A DNA stretch of 64,000 nucleotides from Enterococcus hirae ATCC 9790 (GCF_000271405.2 NC_018081.1:2648912-2712911); one strand, 5' to 3'. Counted from the first letter of the stretch, positions 17,537 through 27,505 are shown. Numbers and translations are program-made. Notes: generated by a model not told the origin, from the letters alone.

Positions 17537-19873
17537 TTATTTCGTTGTTGCTAATTTATTCAATAAGTAGTCACGGATATTGGTCTTTCCATAAATCAGT
17601 CTCAAAATGATATTAACGATCATAAAACCAATGAAATATGGCCAAGCCGTTCCTAACCCAAGATCAACTTCTAACAGATGATGGAAAAGCATCGCTGCTA
17701 CATAAATCCCTACAACAGTTGTTACCGCTAAGAAAATTCGCAACGGATTAAATGGATAACACGCTTTGACTACTGCCATACAGCTGATTCCGATCAATAG
17801 ATAATACATTAAAGTGGTCGTTTGCAACTGGGTAAATGGCAAAACTTTTCCTAAAATATAAACCACAATAATATTCAATACGACTAGCAATGCATTTGGC
17901 AATGCATTGATCAATGCTGTTGGTAAATAACGATAGGTAATCTTTCGTTTATCTTGTTCAAACGATAAGAAGAAAGAAGGATAACCTTCAATAGCTAAGT
18001 CAATCAATGTGATCTGGATTGGGATGAATGGAAACCCGATTGCAGTAATTGCGCATAAGATAGAAAGAATAAACGAATAGATCGTCTTTATAAAGAAAAT
18101 ACCTGAAACTTTGGTCACATTGTTCACGACACGACGCCCTTCGAATAAGACTTCTGGTAAAGTCGTAAAATCAGAATCAAGTAAAACGAGATTAGCAATT
18201 TGTCTTGTTGCACCGTCTCCTTCAGCCATGGCGATACTGCAGTCTGCTTCACGCAGTGCCAACACGTCATTGACTCCATCCCCAGTCATAGCCACAGTTC
18301 CACCACTTTGTTTTAATTCGTTCACTAATGTTTTCTTTTGTTGTGGACTCACACGACCAAAGACCGTGTATTCATGAGCGGCTTCCCGGACAGCTTTTTC
18401 TTCTGTCATCGTAGAAAGATCAACATACGAATCATAATTTGGTAAGCCTGCACGGCGGGCAATATTTGAAACTGTGAACGGATTATCACCTGAAATAACC
18501 TTTAGATTCACACCTTCAGCATGTAAATAAGCTAATGTTTCTTCTGCATTTTTACGTATTGGATCGTCAATCTCAAACAGCGCGATTGGTTCAACGCCTT
18601 TTGGCTCTCCTTCAGTCAAATGTTGTTCAGGAGCGACACCTAGCATCAATACACGGTAGCCATTTGCTTGAGCATCCACCAAACTTTCTGGCAGTTGTGA
18701 TTTTTCAACCAAACGTTCAGGAGCTCCTACATAGATCACACCTAATTCAGGAAACTCCATTGCTCCCCATTTACGGTCAGAAGAGAAAGCTAACTTTTCA
18801 GTCACAGTATAGCGATTAGCTACTTGAAAGTAATCTCTAAGTGCCCGCATGGTAAGATTATTGTCACTGCTTTCAGCTAGATAGGTTCCCATGATTTCAG
18901 GAATCGCTTTTTCGTACTTAGGATTTAGGGCTTCGACCCGTTGGATACTCATTTTTCCTTCAGTGATCGTCCCTGTTTTATCCAAGCAAAGCGTATCTAC
19001 ATGAGCAAGTGTTTCAATCGAATACATATCTTGGACTAAGATTCTTTTCTTTGCTAATTTCGTTACACCAGTAGTCAGTGCAATACTAATCAAAAGGACT
19101 AAGCCTTTAGGCAACATCCCTAGTAATGCTGCTGCCGAAGCAATAACAGAAATCTTAATGGAAGCATCACGGATAAATAACGCTTCTAAAAATAAAATAA
19201 TACCTAATGGAATGATAATGAAGCTAGTAAATTTCGATACTTTTCGAATAGAATCGACAAGTTCAGAATGAATCGCTTTATGGGTTTTTGCCTCACTCGT
19301 TAGGCGAACTGCATAGTTGTCTGCACCCACACGAATCGTTTGAGCTAAAACAGAACCACTGGTTAAGAAACTACCTGAAAGCAATTCATCTCCTTCGGTT
19401 TTGACAATCAGGTCTGACTCCCCTGTCAATAGTGCCTCATTGGCTTCTGCGCGTCCTGAGATCACTCTTAAATCAGAAGGAATCTGTTCCCCTGCACCAA
19501 TCTTTACGACATCTCCTAAAACTAATTCTTTCGTTGAAATCGACTGCTCTTTTCCTTCGCGGACAACTCGTACCTCTGATTGCGAAACAATCGATAACTT
19601 TCTTACTAGATTTCTAGCATGGATTTCTTGATAGATACCAATAATGATATTCACCACAATGATTGCCAAGTAAGCCATATTGGAATAGGCACCGACCAAT
19701 AGTAAGCAAATCCCAATACCAAAATTTAAAAAATTGAACAGCGTTAGTATATTGTCACTAAGAATCTGCTTAGTACTTTTTGATGCATCCTCTTGGTAAT
19801 CATTTTGCTGCCCAGAGGAAATTTTTTGTCTCACTTCTTCCTGAGTAAGACCGTTCATTTCTTTCGTTTCCAT
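17537..19873 (-). CDS. P-type cation-transporting ATPase, CtpE-like
   Basis: The 778-residue pump has the A-domain TGES loop (ALLTGESD), the phosphorylation site LCLDKTGTITEG, the nucleotide-domain AMTGDGVNDVLALREADC hinge, and about ten membrane segments. The M4 motif reads LPKGL rather than the PEGL of classical calcium ATPases, as in the CtpE-like group (mycobacterial CtpE takes up calcium). M6 carries IDLAIEGYPSFFLSFE, again CtpE-like. The ion is probably calcium, by family inference. The gene stands alone with its own terminator; no riboswitch is visible upstream, unlike the second pump in this window. Confidence 0.8.
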   Translation of the reverse strand: METKEMNGLTQEEVRQKISSGQQNDYQEDASKSTKQILSDNILTLFNFLNFGIGICLLLVGAYSNMAYLAIIVVNIIIGIYQEIHARNLVRKLSIVSQSEVRVVREGKEQSISTKELVLGDVVKIGAGEQIPSDLRVISGRAEANEALLTGESDLIVKTEGDELLSGSFLTSGSVLAQTIRVGADNYAVRLTSEAKTHKAIHSELVDSIRKVSKFTSFIIIPLGIILFLEALFIRDASIKISVIASAAALLGMLPKGLVLLISIALTTGVTKLAKKRILVQDMYSIETLAHVDTLCLDKTGTITEGKMSIQRVEALNPKYEKAIPEIMGTYLAESSDNNLTMRALRDYFQVANRYTVTEKLAFSSDRKWGAMEFPELGVIYVGAPERLVEKSQLPESLVDAQANGYRVLMLGVAPEQHLTEGEPKGVEPIALFEIDDPIRKNAEETLAYLHAEGVNLKVISGDNPFTVSNIARRAGLPNYDSYVDLSTMTEEKAVREAAHEYTVFGRVSPQQKKTLVNELKQSGGTVAMTGDGVNDVLALREADCSIAMAEGDGATRQIANLVLLDSDFTTLPEVLFEGRRVVNNVTKVSGIFFIKTIYSFILSILCAITAIGFPFIPIQITLIDLAIEGYPSFFLSFEQDKRKITYRYLPTALINALPNALLVVLNIIVVYILGKVLPFTQLQTTTLMYYLLIGISCMAVVKACYPFNPLRIFLAVTTVVGIYVAAMLFHHLLEVDLGLGTAWPYFIGFMIVNIILRLIYGKTNIRDYLLNKLATTK

Positions 19874-20025
19874 TTTTCGCCAACTTTCAAAAAATAATCA
19901 ATATATTTAAGTCTAGCTTGTTCTATTATTAAAAACAACTTATTTTTTACAAATTTATACAAAATAAGAACACATGATTCTATGCCGTTGAGAAATCCCA
20001 GCAAAAATCATGCGCCATTCAACCT

Positions 20026-20886
20026 TTATTTATATTGTTCTTCTAAACGACTCATCCACCAACCTAATGCGATACCAGCAAAAAATAAAATGGGACAAAA
20101 GATGATTCCTAGTAAACTTAAATTTGTGTAATCTGTAGGAACAATCATTACCGTCGAAGCAAAAACAACTCCTAAAATAAAATGGAACAATTTACTATAT
20201 GCCTTAGAAAATATAAAATCAAATAACTTTGATAACGTCAACACGCAGAATACCGCGCCTAAACCGATCGGTAAGATCACGTCTAAGCGAGCTTCTTTGA
20301 AACCATCAGCCATCGCCTTGTATAACCCCATATAGACTAAAAAATTCGAGGGACTCAGTCCAGGAACAATCATCCCTAAGCCGATTAGACCACCAGCGAT
20401 GATCCAAGTTACTGTGTTTTGTTCAACTTGACCATCAAATAGTTGTGATCCGTAAAGTAAAAAGAAATAAGCCACGATCAATGTGACGATCATCAGGATG
20501 ATATCACCTGATTGCCGCCCTTTCTTTCCAGCTTCTTTCCACAACGCTGGAACAGTACCTACAATACACCCAACAAAAAACCATAAAATCGTCGTTTCAT
20601 ATGTCCCTAATAAGAAACTCACCAAAAAGGAAAGCAAAAAGACTCCGCTGATGCCTCCTAATCCGACAGGCAAAAAGAAAAGCACGTTTTCTTTAAAATT
20701 TCTGGTTAGATGAGCTAAAAAAGAGATCAATCGTTCGTACATCCCAAAAACAGCTGCTAAAGCGCCTCCGCTTACCCCCGGTAAAATAAAACCCGAACCG
20801 ATAAACATTCCCTTTACAAAGCGCAATAGCCAGTCTTTCCCTGAATCTTTCGCTACCTTTTCTGTTATGATTTGTTCTTTTTCCAC
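20026..20886 (-). CDS. popT: DUF368 membrane protein, probable undecaprenyl-phosphate transporter (PopT type)
   Basis: About 286 residues with eight or so membrane segments; the family signature GMFIGSGFILPGVSGGALAA occurs near the N-terminus and a second related half-site, GLIGLGMIVPGLSPSNFLVY, follows as the inverted-repeat half. DUF368 proteins were recently assigned as flippases returning undecaprenyl phosphate to the inner leaflet; the gene name is transferred from that work. I use GTG 20886, eleven bases after AGGAG; the longer frame from TTG 20952 has no ribosome site. It follows a lysozyme-like gene closely on the same strand. Confidence 0.75.
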   Translation of the reverse strand: MEKEQIITEKVAKDSGKDWLLRFVKGMFIGSGFILPGVSGGALAAVFGMYERLISFLAHLTRNFKENVLFFLPVGLGGISGVFLLSFLVSFLLGTYETTILWFFVGCIVGTVPALWKEAGKKGRQSGDIILMIVTLIVAYFFLLYGSQLFDGQVEQNTVTWIIAGGLIGLGMIVPGLSPSNFLVYMGLYKAMADGFKEARLDVILPIGLGAVFCVLTLSKLFDFIFSKAYSKLFHFILGVVFASTVMIVPTDYTNLSLLGIIFCPILFFAGIALGWWMSRLEEQYK

Positions 20887-20952
20887 TTTTTTGAGCACTC
20901 CTTCTTTCTGATAAGATAAAGATCTAGCAAAAAATCTCAGCATTACACTCAA

Positions 20953-21594
20953 TTAGTTAAAAACTTTGTCATATAACTCAATGAGGTCTTCATTCATCTT
21001 GACAACTTTTGTGTAAAACATGTTCCCTCCATTATGATAAAGATAACCGCCATTGTAAAGCAATGAGGGGACTCGCCAATAGCGATACTTGGTTTTTTTC
21101 TCATTACCTAAAAGTGGACTCAAGACATTTTTGGAATATTCTTCTGCTATCTCCATAGTATTTTCCCCACCTCGTTTTTTTACGTAGACAATATAATCCT
21201 TACCGAAGTTATAGGCTTGTATAGCTGTATCAAGATCACATCCTTGTTTTTTTGCCTCATTGATCATTTCTGCTAAGTAGCTGACTCCTTGATCGATACT
21301 TTCTTTTTGATTATCGATCAAATTGGCTTTACCATAGGCGCTTTCCGAACTTTGCATCAAATCAATCCCCTTGCCTTTTGATTCTGTTAAAATGATCCCC
21401 TTGACCAAAGACTCGTACTCTTCCATATGGTACTTTTTGATTGCTGTTGTTATTTCTGGTTCGTACTTTTCTACTCTTTTAATTGATTGATAGGTTTTTC
21501 CTAAGATGATCAATACTCCTATGACCAAGACAATCACTAAAAAAGAGACGATTCTTCGAAAGATTGATTTTTTCTTTTTTTCATAAACATTCAC
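20953..21594 (-). CDS. Membrane-anchored lysozyme-like (CwlT-type) muramidase
   Basis: The 213-residue protein has a cytoplasmic lysine-rich start, one membrane segment (residues about 14-32) and an extracellular lysozyme-like domain. GIILTESKGKGIDLMQSSES carries the catalytic glutamate and the following motif of the CwlT/Lysozyme_like family; AIQAYNFG is another landmark. It would cleave peptidoglycan close to the membrane. In conjugative elements similar domains open the wall, but here there is no NlpC/P60 partner and no transfer genes, so a housekeeping role is more likely. It ends 67 bases before the DUF368 start I prefer. Confidence 0.75.
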   Translation of the reverse strand: MNVYEKKKKSIFRRIVSFLVIVLVIGVLIILGKTYQSIKRVEKYEPEITTAIKKYHMEEYESLVKGIILTESKGKGIDLMQSSESAYGKANLIDNQKESIDQGVSYLAEMINEAKKQGCDLDTAIQAYNFGKDYIVYVKKRGGENTMEIAEEYSKNVLSPLLGNEKKTKYRYWRVPSLLYNGGYLYHNGGNMFYTKVVKMNEDLIELYDKVFN

Positions 21595-21746
21595 CTAGTT
21601 ATTTTGACATCTTTTTTTATCTTACTATTTATTATCGTTTTTGGCTATTTCTTACTAATCATTTGTTCCTTTCCTTAATAAAAACTGAAATTTTCGGAAT
21701 TTTTTACTATCTTACGAAAATGATCGTTGTTTTTTTAGGAAAACAA

Positions 21747-21776
21747 TTGCTCTTATAGGAGAATTGTCGTTATACT
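21747..21776 (+). promoter_or_regulatory. Promoter of the hydrolase-mprF unit
   Basis: TTGCTC (21747-21752), an 18-base spacer and TATACT (21771-21776), with the first gene starting 20 bases later. Confidence 0.55.
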
Positions 21777-21795
21777 TTAACCAGTAGGTGATTAT

Positions 21796-22512
21796 GTGAA
21801 AAAAGAAAAGAAATATGCAAAAATGACTGATGGAACAGAGATCTATTATGAGAAAAGCGGAAATGGCATGCCTCTGTTTTTACTCCATGGTAATGATGGC
21901 AGTGGTCGTTTCTTCTCAGAGCAAGTTCCTGTCTTTAGTCAGTTTTATACCGTTTATCTCATTGATAGTCGAGGTCACGGACGTTCAACGAATCAAGCAA
22001 ATACCTTGTCTTTTCGTTTGATGGCAGAAGATCTTTATACCATCATGCTACTTGAAGGAATTACAAAAGCAAATATACTAGGTTTTAGTGATGGAGCTAA
22101 TCTTGGATTGGTCTTTTCAAGTTATTATCCAGAGAAAGTACATCGATTAATATTAAATTCAGGAAATACTTTAGTTAAAGGGGTTTTATTCTCAGCGAGA
22201 CTGCTTAGCTACTGTCATTATATTGGTATGTGGTTGCTTTCTTTAGTTTGCCCATCGCTTAGAAAAAATTTGTTGGTGATCAAATTGTTGTTAAAAGATA
22301 TCGGTCTTTCAACAGCAGATTTAGAGAAAATTAAATGTAAAACATTGATTATTGTTGGAAAAAAAGATGTGATCAGACTGCAACACTCCCTTTACCTAGC
22401 AAAAACGATCCCAAATGCTTCTTTTGTTTTAGTGAACGAACAAGGACATCAGTTAGCTAGAAAAGATCCTCAACGTTTCAATCAAGAAGTATTAGATTTT
22501 TTGTCTGAATAA
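21796..22512 (+). CDS. Alpha/beta hydrolase upstream of mprF
   Basis: The 238-residue cytoplasmic hydrolase has the oxyanion region LFLLHGNDGSGRFF, the nucleophile Ser in LGFSDGANLG and a C-terminal His in EQGHQLARK; IIVGKKDVI provides the acid. It resembles the MhpC/prolyl-iminopeptidase-like group; the substrate is unknown. GTG 21796 is read because AGGTGA lies just upstream and the nearby ATG is out of frame. It runs into mprF with a gap of about 20 bases, and both have the same AGTAGGTGATT ribosome region, so they are one operon. Confidence 0.8.
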   Translation: MKKEKKYAKMTDGTEIYYEKSGNGMPLFLLHGNDGSGRFFSEQVPVFSQFYTVYLIDSRGHGRSTNQANTLSFRLMAEDLYTIMLLEGITKANILGFSDGANLGLVFSSYYPEKVHRLILNSGNTLVKGVLFSARLLSYCHYIGMWLLSLVCPSLRKNLLVIKLLLKDIGLSTADLEKIKCKTLIIVGKKDVIRLQHSLYLAKTIPNASFVLVNEQGHQLARKDPQRFNQEVLDFLSE

Positions 22513-22533
22513 TAAGAATAGTAGGTGATTTTT

Positions 22534-25119
22534 TTGTTAAAACAAGCCTTACAATGGTTCAAAAACCATTTAGGTCTCTTTAAAACAATCTTTTTAATTT
22601 CTGTGGTTGTCATTATCGTTAGTGAATTGATCAATATTGGCAAAACACTATCGATCGCTCAATTAGCCGAAACATTTGCAACAATCCCACTTTGGAAGAC
22701 GGGGTTGATGCTCATTGTTGGATTACTATCTGTTGCACCGATGATTGGGTATGACATCATCCTTAACCGCTTGTTGGGACAAAAATTAAAAAAGAGTTAT
22801 TTATTTGAAACAAGTTGGTTGATCAATACCATCAACAATGTTGCCGGTTTTGGCGGCTTTGTCAGCATCGGATTACGCTCCGAATTATACGGTCATAAAA
22901 AAGACAGTAAGCAGTTGATGCAAGCTTTGTCGAAGATCTTTTTATTTCTAATGGCTGGACTGTCTATTTATAGTTTGATTTCTTTTTTTATGGTCTTTTT
23001 TGCACCGGTTGCGCCTTTTATTAAGCAGTATTGGATTTGGTTGATCGGTGGTGGGTTATACTTCCCACTTGTTTTTGTAGTCACTACCTTAAAAAAAGAG
23101 GGCTACCTCGGAGGACTTTCATTAAAAACACAAGGACAATTGCTGCTTGTCTCGATCTTAGAGTGGTCTGGTGTCTTGTTCACCTTTCTAGCAGTTGGGG
23201 CACTTATGGATATCAAAGTCGATTTGTGGCAAACGATACCGCTCTTTATCGCAGCTTCAGTTATCGGAATCGTCTCGATGATTCCTGGTGAAATCGGTAG
23301 TTTTGATATCATGATGATTATCGGTCTTTCTGCCATAGGTGTGCCAAAGGCAACTGTAGTCGTTTGGATCTTACTGTACCGAATTTTTTATTACATTATT
23401 CCTTTTTTGATCGGGATCGTCTTTTTCTTTAAGAATATTGGCTCAACTTTTGATCAACGTTATTCTGGTATTCCTAAGCAGCTGGCAACAGAGATTGCTC
23501 ATAAAGCCGTCGTCGTCCTTTTATATTTTTCTGGTATCATGATGGTTCTTTCAGCAACGATCCCACAAGCTTTTACCGAGTTTCGTTGGCTGCATAGTAT
23601 CAATCCGTTAAGGTTGCATTTTATTATTCAATTCCCAAGTATGTTGTTAGGATTTCTCTTTGTCATCATGGGGCGTGGGATTGCTGCAAGAGTCAAAAGA
23701 GCCTATTGGCCAACTATTGCACTGATCTTTTTAGCAGCATCTTATGTGACGATTATTGACTTTAGCTTTACTGCAGCTATTTTCCTATTGTTACTGTTGT
23801 TGATCGTAATTGCTTCGAAAAATGAATTATTTAGAGAACAAATCATTTATTCATGGGAATGGTTGACGATTGATGGTGTGATTATTGGTGCTTTAGCGTT
23901 GCTTTACATCATTATTGGTGTTTATAATCTGCCAACATTTCCTCATCGTAAGCATCATTTTATTTCGTTCTTTTTGTTCCCGTCAGAAAAGATTTGGTTA
24001 TCTGGATTATTTGCTATTATTGCAGTAAGCTTTATCATCATTCTTTTCGTCCACTTCCTACAAGGAAAGAAACAGCAAGTCGGCGAACCGTTGGATGAAG
24101 AAAAAGCGTTAAATATCCTCCATACCTTTGGCGGAAATTCTGACAGTCAATTGATTTTCTTAAAAGACAAGCGCATGTTTATTTACGAAAAAGACCAAGT
24201 TGGAACGGTTTTATTACAGTTTGCTTGTTACAATAATAAATGTATCGTGATGGGTGATCCTTCGGGTAAAAAAGAAGATTTTCCTGCTGCTATCGAAGCG
24301 TTTATTGAAGAAACTGATCGTTTGTGTTACCTACCCGTCTTTTATGAAACGAGTGAAGAAATCGTGATGATTTTACATGAATTTGGCTATGATTTCATCA
24401 AAATGGGCGAAGAAGCACATGTTGAATTAGCCAATTTCACTACTTCTGGAAAGAAAATGAAAGGGTCACGTGCGATCTTGAATCGGATTGACCGAGAAGG
24501 TTTTACTTTTGAGATTATTCAGCCACCTTTTTCTGCGACACAGATGACTGAACTCAAACAAATTTCTGATCAATGGTTAGGAAGCCGAAAAGAAAAAGGT
24601 TTTTCACTGGGGTTCTTCTCAGAAGATTATCTACAGCGGGCACCGATCGCTGTTTTAAAAGACCCGCAACAAGACTTAGTAGCATTTGCTTCGATCATGC
24701 CAACCTACACAGATAACAAAATCGGCACGATTGATTTGATGCGTTATGATCCTGAGAAAGCACCAGCTGGAAGTATGGATTATCTTTTCCTTCATTTATT
24801 TGAGTATATGAAAGAGGAACAGATTGAGTTTTTCAACTTGGGGATGGCGCCATTATCCAACGTTGGAACCTCAAGAAAAAGTTTTATTCAAGAACGAATC
24901 GCTTACTTAGTTTATGAATTTGGTTCACATTTTTACTCTTTCCACGGCTTGCGTGAGTATAAAGATAAATATGCGACTCATTGGACTTCCCGCTATACTT
25001 CCTATTCACGTGACAGTTGGATTGCCTATGTCATGATCGCATTATTGATCATTGATAATGCACCAGTTGACCATAAAAAGCGATTAGTAGGTTTAAAGAA
25101 ATGGTTACAAAAACGCTGA
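22534..25119 (+). CDS. mprF: Phosphatidylglycerol aminoacyltransferase and flippase MprF
   Basis: About 861 residues. The N-terminal two thirds hold about 14 membrane segments of the flippase domain; the cytoplasmic C-terminal part (about residue 525 on) is the GNAT-fold synthase that moves an amino acid from tRNA to phosphatidylglycerol (QLIFLKDKRMFIYEKD, GFSLGFFSEDYL, EFFNLGMAPLSNVG). Charged lipids reduce binding of cationic peptides and daptomycin. Enterococcal MprF enzymes add Lys, Ala and Arg. I start at TTG 22534, which follows AGGTG by six bases; a GTG at 22525 overlaps that site. A bidirectional terminator shared with tuf follows. Confidence 0.93.
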   Translation: MLKQALQWFKNHLGLFKTIFLISVVVIIVSELINIGKTLSIAQLAETFATIPLWKTGLMLIVGLLSVAPMIGYDIILNRLLGQKLKKSYLFETSWLINTINNVAGFGGFVSIGLRSELYGHKKDSKQLMQALSKIFLFLMAGLSIYSLISFFMVFFAPVAPFIKQYWIWLIGGGLYFPLVFVVTTLKKEGYLGGLSLKTQGQLLLVSILEWSGVLFTFLAVGALMDIKVDLWQTIPLFIAASVIGIVSMIPGEIGSFDIMMIIGLSAIGVPKATVVVWILLYRIFYYIIPFLIGIVFFFKNIGSTFDQRYSGIPKQLATEIAHKAVVVLLYFSGIMMVLSATIPQAFTEFRWLHSINPLRLHFIIQFPSMLLGFLFVIMGRGIAARVKRAYWPTIALIFLAASYVTIIDFSFTAAIFLLLLLLIVIASKNELFREQIIYSWEWLTIDGVIIGALALLYIIIGVYNLPTFPHRKHHFISFFLFPSEKIWLSGLFAIIAVSFIIILFVHFLQGKKQQVGEPLDEEKALNILHTFGGNSDSQLIFLKDKRMFIYEKDQVGTVLLQFACYNNKCIVMGDPSGKKEDFPAAIEAFIEETDRLCYLPVFYETSEEIVMILHEFGYDFIKMGEEAHVELANFTTSGKKMKGSRAILNRIDREGFTFEIIQPPFSATQMTELKQISDQWLGSRKEKGFSLGFFSEDYLQRAPIAVLKDPQQDLVAFASIMPTYTDNKIGTIDLMRYDPEKAPAGSMDYLFLHLFEYMKEEQIEFFNLGMAPLSNVGTSRKSFIQERIAYLVYEFGSHFYSFHGLREYKDKYATHWTSRYTSYSRDSWIAYVMIALLIIDNAPVDHKKRLVGLKKWLQKR

Positions 25120-25148
25120 ATATGACAACTTATATCTAATGATGGATG

Positions 25149-25207
25149 AAAAAAAGACGCATGATTCTAAAAGTCATCTGACTTGTTGAATCGTGCGTCT
25201 TTTTTAT
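25149..25207. terminator. Bidirectional terminator between mprF and tuf
   Basis: AAAAAAGACGCATGATTC and GAATCGTGCGTCTTTTTT form a stem of about 18 pairs with T-runs on both strands, between two convergent genes. Confidence 0.9.
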
Positions 25208-25224
25208 TTATCTATCCTTTGTTC

Positions 25225-26412
25225 TTAGGCTTCGATTTCTGTTACGATACCTGAACCTACTGTACGACCACCTTCACGAATGGAGAAAGTCGTCCCGTTT
25301 TCAATAGCAACAGGATGAATCAATTCTACATCGATCGTTACGTTGTCGCCAGGCATGACCATTTCCGTTCCTTCTGGCAAAACAATTGTTCCTGTTACGT
25401 CAGTTGTGCGGAAATAAAATTGTGGTCGATAATTATTGAAGAATGGTGTATGACGTCCGCCTTCTTCTTTAGTCAAAACATAAACTTCTGCTTTGAATTT
25501 AGTATGAGGTGTAATTGAACCAGGTTTGGCAATCACTTGGCCACGTTCGATGTCTTCTCTTTGAATCCCACGTAATAACACACCTACGTTATCCCCTGCT
25601 TCACCGTAATCAAGCGTTTTGCGGAACATTTCAACTCCTGTTACTACGGCTTTTTGCGTTTCTGGTTTGATCCCTACGATTTCGATTTCGTCACCGACTC
25701 TAACAGCCCCACGGTCAATCCGACCAGATGCTACTGTTCCACGTCCAGTAATTGAAAATACATCTTCGACGGGTAACAATAATGGTTTGTCCGTATCACG
25801 TTCTGGTGTTGGGATGTATTCATCGACTGTGTCCATCAATTCCATGATAGCTGCTTCTGCATCAGGATCACCTTGTAATGCTTTTAATGCTGATCCTTTG
25901 ATAACAGGTGTATCATCACCTGGAAATCCATATTCGCTTAATAGTTCACGAACTTCCATTTCTACTAGATCAATTAATTCTTCATCATCGACTAAATCTG
26001 TTTTGTTCAAGAAAACAATCAAATATTTCACGCCTACTTGGCGAGAAAGTAAAATGTGTTCACGAGTTTGAGGCATTGGGCCATCCGTAGCAGAAACAAC
26101 CAAGATTGCTCCGTCCATTTGAGCTGCCCCAGTGATCATGTTTTTCACGTAATCCGCATGCCCTGGTGCATCGATATGTGCATAGTGGCGTTTGTCTGTT
26201 TCGTATTCCACATGAGCAGTATTGATCGTGATTCCACGTTCACGTTCTTCTGGTGCTGCGTCGATACTAGCATAGTCTTGAGGATTTGCTAAGCCTTTTT
26301 TACCTAGTACTGTAGTGATCGCAGCAGTTAAAGTAGTTTTCCCATGGTCGACGTGTCCAATGGTTCCAATATTTACGTGTGGTTTACTTCTATCATAATG
26401 TTCTTTTGCCAT
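25225..26412 (-). CDS. tufB: Elongation factor Tu, second (streptococcal-type) copy
   Basis: The 395-residue GTPase brings aminoacyl-tRNA to the ribosome. G1 is GHVDHGKT, G3 DAPGH, G4 NKTD and G5 SALK; domains 2 and 3 are complete. It stands alone, outside an rpsL-rpsG-fusA operon. Several stretches follow streptococcal EF-Tu rather than enterococcal TufA from memory: [51 protein letters not shown] and the end SGIVTEIEA. This fits the known tufB of the E. faecium group, thought to be acquired by horizontal transfer. ATG 26412 follows AGGAGG. A strong promoter lies 125 bases upstream. Confidence 0.9.
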   Translation of the reverse strand: MAKEHYDRSKPHVNIGTIGHVDHGKTTLTAAITTVLGKKGLANPQDYASIDAAPEERERGITINTAHVEYETDKRHYAHIDAPGHADYVKNMITGAAQMDGAILVVSATDGPMPQTREHILLSRQVGVKYLIVFLNKTDLVDDEELIDLVEMEVRELLSEYGFPGDDTPVIKGSALKALQGDPDAEAAIMELMDTVDEYIPTPERDTDKPLLLPVEDVFSITGRGTVASGRIDRGAVRVGDEIEIVGIKPETQKAVVTGVEMFRKTLDYGEAGDNVGVLLRGIQREDIERGQVIAKPGSITPHTKFKAEVYVLTKEEGGRHTPFFNNYRPQFYFRTTDVTGTIVLPEGTEMVMPGDNVTIDVELIHPVAIENGTTFSIREGGRTVGSGIVTEIEA

Positions 26413-26542
26413 AATTAACAAACCTCCTAATTAATTTAGAGCTTTAAAGTTTTGCTCTCATCTGTTGTCCATTATAGACTTCTTTGGAAAAATCCAAAAA
26501 GAATCTGTCCGCCTTACTTTTTGTAAGTATCGAACAATTTGT

Positions 26543-26570
26543 ATTATACGTCAAACTTGGTCAAAGTCAA
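26543..26570 (-). promoter_or_regulatory. Promoter of tufB
   Basis: On the minus strand TTGACT (26570-26565), 16 bases, TATAAT (26548-26543). Both boxes are near consensus, as expected for a highly expressed gene. The 5' leader is about 125 nt with two small hairpins (TTGGATTTTTCCAA and AGAGC...GCTCT). Confidence 0.75.
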
Positions 26571-26675
26571 CCAAGAACACTTATGCTGATTAATGACTAA
26601 TTTTTCATCAGCCAACCATGCGTAATTGTTGTGACCATCTCCTTGTTTTCACTACAATGGGCTCTTTCGTAACTA

Positions 26676-27080
26676 TCAATATTCGCGATAAAAACAAATC
26701 ATTTCTTGTGTCGCTACCGACTGAAATTGGCATTTTTCATAAAATCGACGGGTTCGTTGTTCATTTTCTGTCAATAAAACTTTTTGTCTGACTTTTGGAT
26801 AAGCTTGTACCATTTTTTCGATTAATTGTGTCCCGATCCCCTTGTTTTGATAAGCAGGATGAACAAGCAAATCTTGAATATAAAGAATTGTTTCGCCATC
26901 TCCGACACTACGGATCAACCCAATCAATTGTTGTTCGTGCCATACCGTTATTACTTCGAGTGACTGCTGGATTCCCAGAGCTAATTGTTGGATGTCCTTC
27001 GTATAGGCTGACCATCCTACAGCTGTATAGAGCGCGAACAATGCATCAAGGTCAATTTTTTTCTCTTCGCTGAATTCCAT
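26676..27080 (-). CDS. GNAT-family N-acetyltransferase
   Basis: The 134-residue single-domain acetyltransferase has motif A LLVHPAYQNKGIGTQLIEKM (acetyl-CoA pyrophosphate loop Q/RxxGxG/A) and a C-terminal FYEKCQFQSV. The substrate is unknown. I start at ATG 27080 (MEFSEEKK), preceded by AGGAAG; an upstream start at 27128 has no site and would overlap the VOC gene. It follows the VOC gene by 44 bases and is probably co-transcribed with it. Confidence 0.8.
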   Translation of the reverse strand: MEFSEEKKIDLDALFALYTAVGWSAYTKDIQQLALGIQQSLEVITVWHEQQLIGLIRSVGDGETILYIQDLLVHPAYQNKGIGTQLIEKMVQAYPKVRQKVLLTENEQRTRRFYEKCQFQSVATQEMICFYREY

Positions 27081-27124
27081 GTGCTTCCTATCCTTTGCTA
27101 TATTTTTGTATGATGTAATCTGTC

Positions 27125-27505
27125 TCAATCTGTCGTTAACTCAATCAGATTTCCTTCAGGATCTTGGATAACCGCTTCATAATAACCGTCGCCCGTAGTT
27201 CTTGGACCACTGATCAATGGATAGCCATCTTTTACAAATGTTTCAGCAAATGAATCCACCTCTGTTTTTGTTCCCACTGAAATTGCTAAATGAGCATAAC
27301 CAAAAGTATCGACTGCACGATCTGATAAAAAAGGCTTTGTAATCAATTCAATCCGACTTCCTGAGGTGAAATTCAGGAAGTAAGATTGAAACCGGGTTTT
27401 AGGATTCGTGTATTTCTCTGAACTTTCTGCAGCAAAATAATTCTCATAAAACGCTCTCATTTTTTCTAAATCATTAACCCAAATAGCAATATGTTCAACT
27501 TTCAT
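27125..27505 (-). CDS. VOC-family (glyoxalase-like) protein
   Basis: The 126-residue protein has the paired beta-alpha-beta-beta-beta modules of the vicinal-oxygen-chelate fold: VEHIAIWVNDLEKMRAFYENYF opens module one, YAHLAISVGTKTEVDSFAE opens module two, and IQDPEGNLIELT is the C-terminal metal-ligand motif. His5, the HLAIS histidine, Glu54 of RIELI and the final Glu are plausible ligands. It could be a lactoylglutathione lyase relative or a thiol transferase; the substrate cannot be told. Confidence 0.8.
   Translation of the reverse strand: MKVEHIAIWVNDLEKMRAFYENYFAAESSEKYTNPKTRFQSYFLNFTSGSRIELITKPFLSDRAVDTFGYAHLAISVGTKTEVDSFAETFVKDGYPLISGPRTTGDGYYEAVIQDPEGNLIELTTD

Noticed and set aside
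20953..21594. CwlT-like domain as a sign of a conjugative element
   Set aside because: No relaxase, coupling protein, type IV secretion or integrase genes lie nearby; xerD at 9-10 kb is the chromosomal recombinase.
25619..26071. 150-codon plus-strand frame inside tuf
   Set aside because: Antisense shadow of a strongly codon-biased gene; no domain or ribosome site.
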